A DNA stretch of 6,741 nucleotides from an uncultured Rhodospirillales bacterium (GTDB taxonomy: Bacteria > Pseudomonadota > Alphaproteobacteria > Acetobacterales > Acetobacteraceae). The translations under genes and the position numbers were made by a program. The notes beneath the pieces are model-generated. The model ran no database searches and was not told the DNA's origin. It saw nothing but the letters and a program-made list of their open reading frames with translations. Location of the stretch: contig CAIMVB010000485.1 of the NCBI GenBank assembly GCA_903844785.1, forward strand, positions 1 through 6,741. Direction: 5' to 3'. This document shows, piece after piece, positions 1 through 6,379 of the stretch (position 1 is its first letter; each line of letters begins with the position of its first letter).

Positions 1-140
1 TCCCCTGCGGTTTTGATGATCGCGGTCTGCCAATGGGGCTGCAATTGGCCGCGCGCCCCTTTGCCGAGGCGCGGGTGCTGGCGGTGGCGGATGCCTTCCA
101 GCAGGTGACGGATTGGCATAAACGCCACCCCGGCTTTTGA
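1..140 (+). CDS. Amidase signature family protein, C-terminal fragment
   Basis: Only the last 45 codons are visible (frame starting at base 3, TGA stop at 138-140); the gene begins outside the window. The fragment contains [13 protein letters not shown] followed by an alanine-rich helix and ends in [10 protein letters not shown]. This matches the usual C-terminus of amidase-signature (AS) hydrolases, where a G-L-P-x-G-L-Q-L strand precedes a helix and a short T-x-W-H tail. Such enzymes hydrolyse amide bonds with a Ser-cisSer-Lys triad. That triad lies far upstream of this fragment, so neither activity nor substrate can be judged; GatA-like, indoleacetamide hydrolase-like and general amidases all share this tail. 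The gene is separated by 142 bp and a hairpin from the following operon and is probably a separate transcription unit. Confidence 0.75.
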   Translation, partial: PCGFDDRGLPMGLQLAARPFAEARVLAVADAFQQVTDWHKRHPGF

Positions 141-178
141 GGCTTCTTCTGCCCAAGAATTGGGCGGCCAAGGCCAAT

Positions 179-202
179 AGGCGGGGCAAATGCGCCCCGC
201 CT
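179..202 (+). terminator. Putative weak Rho-independent terminator after the amidase gene
   Basis: A perfect 9-bp GC-rich inverted repeat (AGGCGGGGC at 179-187, GCCCCGCCT at 194-202) encloses a 6-nt loop. It lies 38 bp after the amidase stop and before the next gene. There is no immediate uridine run: T-rich bases appear only at 207-211 and 220-224. It may be an imperfect terminator or simply a stable hairpin in the leader of the next operon. Confidence 0.45.
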
Positions 203-265
203 GCGCTGTTTCTGAGCGATTTTTGGCTTGTGATGCCGGTGCTTTACGCCGATGCTCGCAGCAAT

Positions 266-271
266 AGGAGG
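266..271 (+). promoter_or_regulatory. Ribosome binding site of the ATP-grasp gene
   Basis: AGGAGG is a full-length Shine-Dalgarno match. It sits 11 nt before the ATG at 283, slightly more than the usual spacing. It is the strongest Shine-Dalgarno in the window and supports 283 as the start of the first gene of the operon. Confidence 0.7.
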
Positions 272-282
272 CCGGCGCGCTG

Positions 283-1716
283 ATGGCAGAAACCATTCAC
301 GCCTTTGACGAAATGGGGGAGCCGGCCAAGTTGCGCGCGGCCTATGCCGAAATTGCGCGCTGGCTGGGCGTGACGCCGATCGCCCAATTGGAACGCAAGC
401 GCCAGGAGGCGGAACTTCTGTTTCGCCGCATCGGCGTGACCTTCGCGGTTTATGGCGAAGGCGGCGATCCGGAACGGCTGATCCCCTTTGATATCATCCC
501 ACGCATCCTGGCCTGGCAGGAATGGGATCATTTGTCGCGCGGCCTGACGCAGCGCGTGCGCGCGCTGAATATGTTTCTGGCGGATGTCTATGGACCGGGC
601 GAGATTTTGAAGGCCGGGCGCATTCCGGAAGCGTTGATTTTGCAGAATGAAGCCTATCGCCCGGAAATGCGCGGTATTACGCCGCCGGGCGGGGTTTATG
701 TGCATATCGCCGGCATTGATGTGGTGCGCACCGATGCGACGCAATTCTATGTGCTGGAAGATAATTGCCGCACGCCTTCCGGCGTTTCCTATATGCTGGA
801 AGGGCGCGAAGCCATGCTGCGGCTTTTCCCTGGGCTTTGCGCGGCACATCGGATTGCTCCAGTCAGCCATTATCCGGCGGATTTGCTGGAAACACTCATG
901 TCCGTGGCGCCACCCGCCTGCCGTGGCTTGCCGCGCGTGGTGCTGCTGACCCCCGGCGCCTTCAACAGCGCCTATTACGAACATTGCTTCCTGGCCGATG
1001 AAATGGGCGTGGAAGTGGTGGAGGGTCAGGATTTATTCGTCGAAGATCGTGTTGTGTATATGCGCACCACCGCGGGGCCTCAGCGCGTGGATGTTATCTA
1101 TCGCCGCATTGATGATGATTATCTGGACCCCGAGGTTTTTCGCGCCGATTCAATGCTGGGCGTGCGCGGGCTGATGGCGGCCTATCGCGCCGGCAATGTC
1201 ACCTTGGCCAATGCGCCGGGCGGCGGCATTGCCGATGACAAGGCGGTTTACCCTTACGTGCCGGAAATGGTGCGCTTCTATCTGGGCGAAGAACCGATCC
1301 TGGCCAATGTGCCGACCTACCTGTGCGAAAGGCCGGATGATTGCGCCTATGTGCTGGATCATTTGCAGGAATTGGTGGTGAAGCTCACCAAGGGTTCTGG
1401 CGGCTATGGCATGTTGGTAGGACCGCATAGCACCGCCGAGCAGCGCGCTGAATTCGCCGCGCGCATCAAGGCCAATCCAGCGGATTACATCGCGCAGCCA
1501 ACGCTGGCGCTTTCCACCGTGCCCACCTTCACCGGCAGTGGCACCGCGCCGCGCCATGTGGATTTACGGCCCTTCGTGCTTTCGGGTGCGGAAACACGCA
1601 TCGTGCCGGGTGGCCTTACGCGCGTGGCCCTGCGTGAAGGATCGCTGGTGGTGAATTCATCCCAAGGCGGCGGCACCAAGGATACCTGGGTCTTGGCCCC
1701 GGATGCGCCATGCTGA
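283..1716 (+). CDS. Circularly permuted type 2 ATP-grasp protein (DUF404/DUF407 type)
   Basis: This 477-residue protein is a full-length member of the circularly permuted ATP-grasp family. Hallmarks in order: LEDNCRTPSGVSY at 158-170; YRRIDDDYLDP at 273-283; NAPGGGIADDKAVYPYVPEM from residue 310 (D318, D319, K320); an ATP-binding segment VVKLTKGSGGYGML with K367 and the glycine-rich loop 371-376; DLRPF at 427-431; and the C-terminal SSQGGGTKDTWVL with K466, D467 and W469. ATP-grasp enzymes activate a carboxylate as an acyl phosphate and join it to an amine. This family is predicted to be a peptide or amide ligase, with no firmly established substrate. No signal peptide is visible, so it should be cytoplasmic. 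It is the first gene of the operon; its last codons overlap the alpha-E gene by 7 nt, indicating translational coupling. Family assignment is secure, function is inferred. Confidence 0.93.
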   Translation: MAETIHAFDEMGEPAKLRAAYAEIARWLGVTPIAQLERKRQEAELLFRRIGVTFAVYGEGGDPERLIPFDIIPRILAWQEWDHLSRGLTQRVRALNMFLADVYGPGEILKAGRIPEALILQNEAYRPEMRGITPPGGVYVHIAGIDVVRTDATQFYVLEDNCRTPSGVSYMLEGREAMLRLFPGLCAAHRIAPVSHYPADLLETLMSVAPPACRGLPRVVLLTPGAFNSAYYEHCFLADEMGVEVVEGQDLFVEDRVVYMRTTAGPQRVDVIYRRIDDDYLDPEVFRADSMLGVRGLMAAYRAGNVTLANAPGGGIADDKAVYPYVPEMVRFYLGEEPILANVPTYLCERPDDCAYVLDHLQELVVKLTKGSGGYGMLVGPHSTAEQRAEFAARIKANPADYIAQPTLALSTVPTFTGSGTAPRHVDLRPFVLSGAETRIVPGGLTRVALREGSLVVNSSQGGGTKDTWVLAPDAPC

Positions 1717-2651
1717 GCCGTACCGCCGATAGTCTTTATTGGCTTGGGCGCTATATGGAACGCGCCGGCAATACAGCGCGCGCGCTGCAAGTGGCGCTGC
1801 GCGAAACCGGCATGGGCGGCGCCCGGCCCGCGCGGGGCGAATCATGGCGCGCGCTTCTGCTGACCAGCGGCGATATCGGGCTATTGCAGGGTTTAGGCGC
1901 GGCGCCGGATACCGCTGAGATCATCCGGCATTTGGTGATGGATCGCGCCAATCCTTCTTCCATCCAATCCTGCATCGAAGCATCGCGGCAGAATGCGCGG
2001 CAAGTGCGCACAGCGCTGACCGTGGATATGTGGGAAGCGGTGAATGACACCTGGGACCAGATGCGCCACCGCGGCGGGGCCATGCCGAATGCGGATGATC
2101 TGCCGGGCTTTCTGGATTGGGTGAAGCGCCAGACCATTCTGTTTAACGGTGCTTATGATGACACCATGCTGCGCGATGAAGCCTGGCGCTTTGTCCGGCT
2201 TGGCACCATGCTGGAACGCGCTGACAATACCGCGCGCGTCTTGCATGCCCATGCTTCAGCATTGAGCATTACGGCCCCCGGCACGGCTGAGGATTACCTT
2301 AATTGGCAGGCGATTTTGCGAAATTTCACTGCCCTGCGCGCCTATCAATGGGTTTATCATGGGCGGATTGAACCGCGGCGGATTGCGGAATTACTGATCC
2401 TGCGCGCGGAATTGCCGCGTTCCATGATTGCCTGCCATGAACGTATTGAAGCCGTGCTGCATGAAATCGCCGTCGCCCATGGCGGGCGGCGCGGCGAATG
2501 CCACCGGCGCGCCGGCGAAATCCACGCCAAGCTACGCTTTGGCCGGATGGAGGATATTTTCTCTCAGGGGCTGGAAGCCTTTCTGAATGAAATGCTGGCG
2601 CGCAATATTGATCTTGGCGGCCAGATCGCCGAGTTTTACCTGCATAATTGA
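1710..2651 (+). CDS. Alpha-E domain-containing protein (DUF403)
   Basis: This 313-residue protein has the normal length for the family and begins with its diagnostic N-terminus: MLSRTADSLYWLGRYMERA, followed by NTAR (E17, R18, N21, R24). A second copy of the signature, LERADNTAR, occurs at 168-176 (E169, R170, R176). The fold is therefore an internally duplicated all-helical one with paired E-R...R motifs. A later conserved stretch is YHGRIEPRRIAELLILRAELPRS. The biochemical role is unknown. Alpha-E proteins are almost always encoded beside circularly permuted ATP-grasp genes and are thought to be partners of the ligase. The ATG at 1710 lies inside the end of the ATP-grasp gene, and the family's invariant MLSR start confirms it. 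The protein appears cytoplasmic and complete. Confidence 0.93.
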   Translation: MLSRTADSLYWLGRYMERAGNTARALQVALRETGMGGARPARGESWRALLLTSGDIGLLQGLGAAPDTAEIIRHLVMDRANPSSIQSCIEASRQNARQVRTALTVDMWEAVNDTWDQMRHRGGAMPNADDLPGFLDWVKRQTILFNGAYDDTMLRDEAWRFVRLGTMLERADNTARVLHAHASALSITAPGTAEDYLNWQAILRNFTALRAYQWVYHGRIEPRRIAELLILRAELPRSMIACHERIEAVLHEIAVAHGGRRGECHRRAGEIHAKLRFGRMEDIFSQGLEAFLNEMLARNIDLGGQIAEFYLHN

Positions 2652-2659
2652 AGGGGCGC

Positions 2660-2663
2660 GGAG
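2660..2663 (+). promoter_or_regulatory. Ribosome binding site that fixes the Anbu start
   Basis: GGAG lies 8 nt before the ATG at 2672. The same reading frame also has an in-frame TTG at 2648, but that codon lacks a comparable Shine-Dalgarno and would place eight residues ahead of the catalytic threonine. Confidence 0.6.
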
Positions 2664-2671
2664 CGCTTGCC

Positions 2672-3409
2672 ATGACCTATTGTGTCGGCCTGTTCCTGAA
2701 GGATGGGCTTGTCCTGCTTTCCGATACCCGCACCAATGCGGGGCTGGATCATATTTCCAGCTTTTCCAAAATGCATGTCGTCGAACAGCCCGGGGAACGC
2801 ATGATTGCGCTGATGTCGGCGGGCAATCTGGCGATTACGCAGGCGGTATGGAATCGCGTGCAGGAAGGCTTCCCCCTGGGTGAGGAGGTGCATACGCTGC
2901 GCGACGTGCCCAGCATGTTCCGCGCCGCGCAATTGGTGGGCGCGGCTGTGCGCGATGTTTTCGAAAATGATGGCCCGGCCATGAAAGCGCAGGGCGTTGC
3001 TTTTGAAGCTTCCTTTCTGCTGGGTGGGCAGATTGCCGGCGGGCCGATGCGGTTATTCCTGATTTACGCCGCCGGGAATTTCATTGAAGCCACCGCCGAT
3101 ACGCCCTTTCTGCAAATCGGTGAGCATAAATACGGCAAGCCCATTCTAGACCGCGTGGTGAAAAGCGACACATCGCTGGCCGATGGGGTGAAGCTGGTGC
3201 TGATCAGCATGGACAGTACCTTGCGTTCCAATCTTTCCGTCGGGCTACCGATTGATTTGATGATCTACCGCGAAGGCGAACAGAAGGTGTCGTTCAGCCG
3301 GCGCATCACGGAAGAAGATGCCTATTTCAGGCAGGTCAGCCAGCGCTGGTCCGATAGCCTGCGCGAAGCCTATCGCGCCCTGCCCTCCCCAGGCTGGATC
3401 ACGGATTGA
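2672..3409 (+). CDS. Anbu, proteasome-type Ntn-hydrolase (bacterial proteasome homologue)
   Basis: The 245-residue product starts MTYCVGLFLKDGLVLLSDTRT, the typical Anbu N-terminus. Removal of Met1 would expose Thr2 as the N-terminal nucleophile. The other expected active-site residues are present: Asp18 (SDTRTNAG) and Lys33 (SFSKMHV), which are Asp17 and Lys32 in mature numbering. The family blocks QIGEHKYGKPILDR (148-161), KSDTSLADG (164-172) and SMDSTLRSNLSVGLPIDL (179-196) are also there. Anbu proteins resemble proteasome beta subunits and HslV and assemble into large cytoplasmic oligomers; their natural substrate is unresolved. The start at 2672 is chosen because nothing may precede the threonine after Met removal and because GGAG is correctly placed. 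The gene follows alpha-E by 20 nt, so it is very likely in one transcript with the ATP-grasp gene. No truncation or damage is seen. Confidence 0.94.
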   Translation: MTYCVGLFLKDGLVLLSDTRTNAGLDHISSFSKMHVVEQPGERMIALMSAGNLAITQAVWNRVQEGFPLGEEVHTLRDVPSMFRAAQLVGAAVRDVFENDGPAMKAQGVAFEASFLLGGQIAGGPMRLFLIYAAGNFIEATADTPFLQIGEHKYGKPILDRVVKSDTSLADGVKLVLISMDSTLRSNLSVGLPIDLMIYREGEQKVSFSRRITEEDAYFRQVSQRWSDSLREAYRALPSPGWITD

Positions 3410-3419
3410 CCCTTGCGCC

Positions 3420-3438
3420 CTGGCCGGGCCTGGGCCAG
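3420..3438 (+). terminator. Weak hairpin after Anbu, possible inefficient terminator
   Basis: CTGGCC (3420-3425) and GGCCAG (3433-3438) form a perfect 6-bp stem with a 7-nt loop, 10 bases after the Anbu stop. The sequence downstream (3446-3453) is only moderately T-rich, so termination would be incomplete at best. It is the only candidate boundary between the Anbu operon and the TctC group. Confidence 0.25.
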
Positions 3439-3455
3439 ATGAGCCTTGTCTTTCC

Positions 3456-3462
3456 GGGGGGA
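3456..3462 (+). promoter_or_regulatory. Ribosome binding site that decides the first TctC start
   Basis: A purine tract GGGGGGA ends 5 nt before the ATG at 3468. It supports that start over upstream in-frame codons reaching back to 3318, which overlap the Anbu gene and would bury the signal peptide inside the protein. Confidence 0.5.
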
Positions 3463-3467
3463 TTGCC

Positions 3468-4430
3468 ATGATTTCGCGCAGAACAGGTTTGGCCTTGGGT
3501 GCGGCGCTATTGGCCGGGCGGCAGGCGGCGGCGCAGGCCTGGCCCACACGACCCATTCGCATGATTGTGCCTTTTGGCCTGGGTGGTTCCGCCGATGTCG
3601 CAGCGCGGTTTTTGGCAGAGCCCTTGCAGCAGGCTTTGGGCCAACCGGTGGTAGTGGAAAACCGCCCCGGCGCAGGCGGCACGATTGGCGCAGACCAGGT
3701 GGCCAAGGCCGCTCCAGATGGCCATACGCTGCTGCTGATGTCCAATACCCATACGGCGAATGAAACGCTGCTGCCCAATCGGCCCTATGTGCTGCTGCGG
3801 GATTTGGCGCCGGTTTCCTTCATCAATGTCGCGCATCACGTTCTGGTGGTGCATCCATCGCTGGGTGTGAATTCGCTGGCGGAATTGATTGCCTATTGCA
3901 AGGCCAATCCGGGCAAGCTGGATTACGCATCATCCGGGCCCGGCACGCCGTATCACGTGGCGGGCGAGATTTTCCGTGCGATGGCCGGCATTGAAATCAC
4001 CCATATCCCCTTCCGCGGTTCGAATGAGGCGCGCACAGCGTTGATCGCGGGCCAGGTGCCGATGATGTTCGATGCCATCCCGACCATGGCGGAACAGGCG
4101 CGTGGTGGGCGGGTGCGCGCTTTGGCAACTACCGGCCCGCGCCGTAGCCCGCTTTTGCCCGATGCGCCAACGGTTGCGGAAACCCTGCCGGGGTATGAGG
4201 CCAGCATTTGGCTTGGCGTGATGGCGCCGGCGCAAACGCCAGCCCCCATCATTGAAAAGCTGAATGGGGAAATCAATCGCATCATGTCCCTGCCCGCCAC
4301 GCGCGATGCGCAACTGCGCGCAGGCGCTGAAGTGAACCCGATGAACGCTACTGCCTTTGGCGATTTCCTGCGTCAGGACATCATCAACCAGGCGGAAGGC
4401 ATTCGCATTTCCGGCATGAAGGCGAATTGA
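3468..4430 (+). CDS. Tripartite tricarboxylate transporter (TctC/Bug) substrate-binding protein
   Basis: This 320-residue exported binding protein has the usual family length. Residues 1-24 form a signal peptide: an N-terminal SRRTGLALG with paired arginines (weakly Tat-like), a hydrophobic core, then a probable cleavage after AQA (22-24). The mature protein opens with the Bug-family hallmark IRMIVPFGLGGSADV (30-44). Next come VVVENRPGAGGTIGAD (61-76) and AAPDGHTLL (81-89), then HIPFRGSNEA and the LLPDAPTVAETLPGYEAS block typical of the C-terminal lobe. Such proteins bind carboxylic acids and other small organic ligands in the periplasm and pass them to a TctA/TctB permease. No permease gene is visible here, so this may be an orphan receptor. 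The ligand is unknown. The next gene starts 7 nt after the stop, suggesting co-transcription. Confidence 0.92.
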   Translation: MISRRTGLALGAALLAGRQAAAQAWPTRPIRMIVPFGLGGSADVAARFLAEPLQQALGQPVVVENRPGAGGTIGADQVAKAAPDGHTLLLMSNTHTANETLLPNRPYVLLRDLAPVSFINVAHHVLVVHPSLGVNSLAELIAYCKANPGKLDYASSGPGTPYHVAGEIFRAMAGIEITHIPFRGSNEARTALIAGQVPMMFDAIPTMAEQARGGRVRALATTGPRRSPLLPDAPTVAETLPGYEASIWLGVMAPAQTPAPIIEKLNGEINRIMSLPATRDAQLRAGAEVNPMNATAFGDFLRQDIINQAEGIRISGMKAN

Positions 4431-4437
4431 TCCAGCC

Positions 4438-5394
4438 ATGATTTCTCTGACTTTGGCCTGTACCGCAACCGATCGCACGCGCCCGGTAATGGATGGGCGC
4501 TGCAAGATCACTGGTGCTGACATCACCTTTCTGCCCGGTGAGCCCGAGGACATTTTCCGCCGCGCCTTGCGCGACCGTGCCTTTGACATTTCTGAACTTT
4601 CCATGGGCAGCCACATCGTCACCACGGCGCGCGGTGATGCGCCTTATATTGGCGTGCCGGTATTTCTTTCCCGCGCGTTTCGGCATTCGGCGATTTATAT
4701 TCGCACCGACCGCGGCATCAAAAGCGCTGCCGATTTGGCCGGGCGAGAAATTGGCCTGCCGGAGTATCAGCAAACTGCCGCCCGTTGGGTGCGCGGCATT
4801 TTGCGTGACCATTACGGCGTGGATACGCGCGGTATTTCCTGGCGCACGGGCGGTGAAAGAGTGGCGATTACGCTCCCCGATGGCTTCAAGGTGAAGCCCA
4901 TGGGGGAAGGCTTGGAAGAAGCGCTGAAAGCCGGGCGGATTGATGCGCTGATCGCGCCGCGCCCACCCGCTTGTTTGCAGGATGGCTCAGCCCCCGTGGC
5001 GCGGCTTTTCCCGGATTATCGGCGGGAAGAAGAAAGCTGGTTCGGCGCTTCGGGCTTCTTCCCGATTATGCATTGCCTTGCGGTGCGCAAGGATGTGGCG
5101 GAACGCAATCCTTGGCTGCCGGTGGAATTGTTTCGTGCCTTCAGCGCAGCCAAGGCGGCATCGCTTGCGGAATTGGCGCTGGTGAATGTGTTACGCGTTT
5201 CCCTGCCCTGGATCGCGGCGGAAGCGGAAGCGCAAAGCGCGTTATTTGGCGGCAATCCTTGGCCCTATGGCTTCAAGCGCAACCGCACCGAAATCGCCGC
5301 CATGATCCGCTATGCGGTGGAAGATGGGCTGGCCGCGCGGCATATTGAACCGGAGGAGTTGTTCCACCCTTCGGTTCTTGACCTGATGGAATAA
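4438..5394 (+). CDS. 4,5-dihydroxyphthalate decarboxylase-family protein
   Basis: The 318-residue product resembles proteins annotated as 4,5-dihydroxyphthalate decarboxylase, which have a periplasmic-binding-protein-like (PBP2) fold. Visible family blocks are DRTRPVMDGR (12-21), ITFLPGEPEDIFRRAL (29-44), FDISELSMGS (49-58), FRHSAIYI (81-88), GLPEYQQTAARWVRGIL (106-122), IDALIAPRPP (168-177), NPWPYGF (273-279) and IEPEELFHPS (303-312). There is no signal peptide, so the protein should be cytoplasmic. The characterised reaction removes CO2 from 4,5-dihydroxyphthalate to give protocatechuate in phthalate degradation, but many relatives carry this name by similarity alone. No phthalate dioxygenase or dehydrogenase gene is in the window, so the substrate is unproven. 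No strong Shine-Dalgarno lies at the usual distance from the ATG (nearest AAGG at 4419-4422). With the 7-nt gap, this points to translation coupled to the preceding TctC gene. Confidence 0.8.
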   Translation: MISLTLACTATDRTRPVMDGRCKITGADITFLPGEPEDIFRRALRDRAFDISELSMGSHIVTTARGDAPYIGVPVFLSRAFRHSAIYIRTDRGIKSAADLAGREIGLPEYQQTAARWVRGILRDHYGVDTRGISWRTGGERVAITLPDGFKVKPMGEGLEEALKAGRIDALIAPRPPACLQDGSAPVARLFPDYRREEESWFGASGFFPIMHCLAVRKDVAERNPWLPVELFRAFSAAKAASLAELALVNVLRVSLPWIAAEAEAQSALFGGNPWPYGFKRNRTEIAAMIRYAVEDGLAARHIEPEELFHPSVLDLME

Positions 5395-5413
5395 GCAAAA
5401 ACAGAGGGAAAAC

Positions 5414-6379
5414 ATGACAATGAAGCTTACGCGTCGTGCGACGCTGGGTGGCTTGGCGGCTGCCAGCATTCTGCCGGCCCAGGCACAGGGCAATTCCATT
5501 CGCATTGTGGTGCCCTTTGGGCCTGGTGGGTCCACCGATGCGGTGGCGCGCTTGGTCTCGCCCGGGCTGATGCAGCGGCTTGGCGTGCCGATTATCGTGG
5601 AAAATCGGCCCGGCGCGGCGGGGTCCATCGGTACGGATGCGGTAGCCAAGGCGCGGCCCGATGGGCAGACTTGGCTGCTGACTTTCGACAGCCACGCCAC
5701 CATGCCGGCGTTGCTGCCAAGCCTGCCTTTCAACCTGACGCGTGATCTTGACCCTGTCATGCTCATTGGGGGCGCGCCTTATGTGATTGCCTGCCGTGCG
5801 GATAAGCCCTTCCGCTCACTCACGGATGTGGTGAATGCTGCGAAGGCAAAGCCAGATGGCGTTTCCTTCGGATCTACGGGCAATGGCACGATCGGGCATT
5901 TGGCCATGATCCAATTGCAGTCCCGCAGTGGCACACGCATGACGCATATTCCCTATCGCAGCGGCGGGCTTGCAGTGAATGACACCATGGCGGGCACGGT
6001 TGATATGATGATCGGGTCTGCCGCGCTGGTGGCATCGCAAATCGCGGCCGGCACTTTCCGCGCCCTGTCGCAATTCGGCCCGGCGCGCCTGCCGGCGCTG
6101 AGCGATTTGCCAACCGCGGAAGAAAGCGGCTTTCCGGGCTTGCAGGCGGAAGCCTGGTGGGGCGTTTTCGTGCCTGCGGGTACGCCCGCGGAACTGGTGA
6201 CGCGCATGAATAACGCGCTGCGCGAAACACTTTCCGAAGAACGCATCCGCACGCAAATGACGCAGACTCAGCAGGCGCGGCTGGCGATGTCTGACCCTGC
6301 TGGCCTGGCGCGCTTCCTGGATGGGGAAGTTACGAAATGGAGCGCCGTGGTGCGGGAATTCAGCGTAAGGCCGGATTAA
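5414..6379 (+). CDS. Second TctC/Bug-type substrate-binding protein
   Basis: This 321-residue protein is another full-length Bug-family receptor. The signal peptide contains LTRRATLGGLAAAS, a fair twin-arginine-like motif, and ends at AQA (22-24). Then follow IRIVVPFGPGGSTDAV (29-44), IVENRPGAAGSIGTDAVAKA (61-80), RPDGQTWLL (81-89), HIPYRSGG and LSDLPTAEESGFPGL. It shares these landmarks with the TctC protein at 3468 but differs clearly between them, so the two are old paralogues and probably bind different ligands. The start at 5414 has GAGGG at 5404-5408, a good spacing; an in-frame ATG two codons later is less well placed. It follows the decarboxylase-like gene by 19 nt and likely belongs to the same transcript. 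No membrane subunits are encoded nearby. Its stop touches the stop of the convergent neighbour. Confidence 0.92.
   Translation: MTMKLTRRATLGGLAAASILPAQAQGNSIRIVVPFGPGGSTDAVARLVSPGLMQRLGVPIIVENRPGAAGSIGTDAVAKARPDGQTWLLTFDSHATMPALLPSLPFNLTRDLDPVMLIGGAPYVIACRADKPFRSLTDVVNAAKAKPDGVSFGSTGNGTIGHLAMIQLQSRSGTRMTHIPYRSGGLAVNDTMAGTVDMMIGSAALVASQIAAGTFRALSQFGPARLPALSDLPTAEESGFPGLQAEAWWGVFVPAGTPAELVTRMNNALRETLSEERIRTQMTQTQQARLAMSDPAGLARFLDGEVTKWSAVVREFSVRPD

Noticed and set aside
228..256. Possible sigma-70 promoter (TTGTGA, 17-nt spacer, GATGCT) before the ATP-grasp gene
   Set aside because: It matches the consensus at only 4/6 and 3/6 positions, which is too weak to call in GC-rich DNA. A promoter is expected in 141-282 but I cannot place it.
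244..984. A 246-codon minus-strand open frame opposite the ATP-grasp gene
   Set aside because: It is rich in Arg, His, Ala and Gln with no family signature, and lies fully antisense to a well-supported gene. This is typical of shadow frames in GC-rich DNA.
3318..3467. N-terminal extension of the first TctC frame overlapping the end of Anbu
   Set aside because: The extension would place the signal peptide 50 residues inside the protein. The ATG at 3468 has a purine-rich binding site and gives the normal family length.
3930..4625. A 231-codon minus-strand open frame across the TctC and decarboxylase-like genes
   Set aside because: It spans two real genes on the other strand, has shadow-like composition and shows no recognisable domain.
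5242..5766. Minus-strand open frames opposite the 5' part of the second TctC gene (and similarly 3245-3778 opposite the first)
   Set aside because: The two resemble each other only because the TctC genes they mirror share conserved blocks; they are not independent genes.
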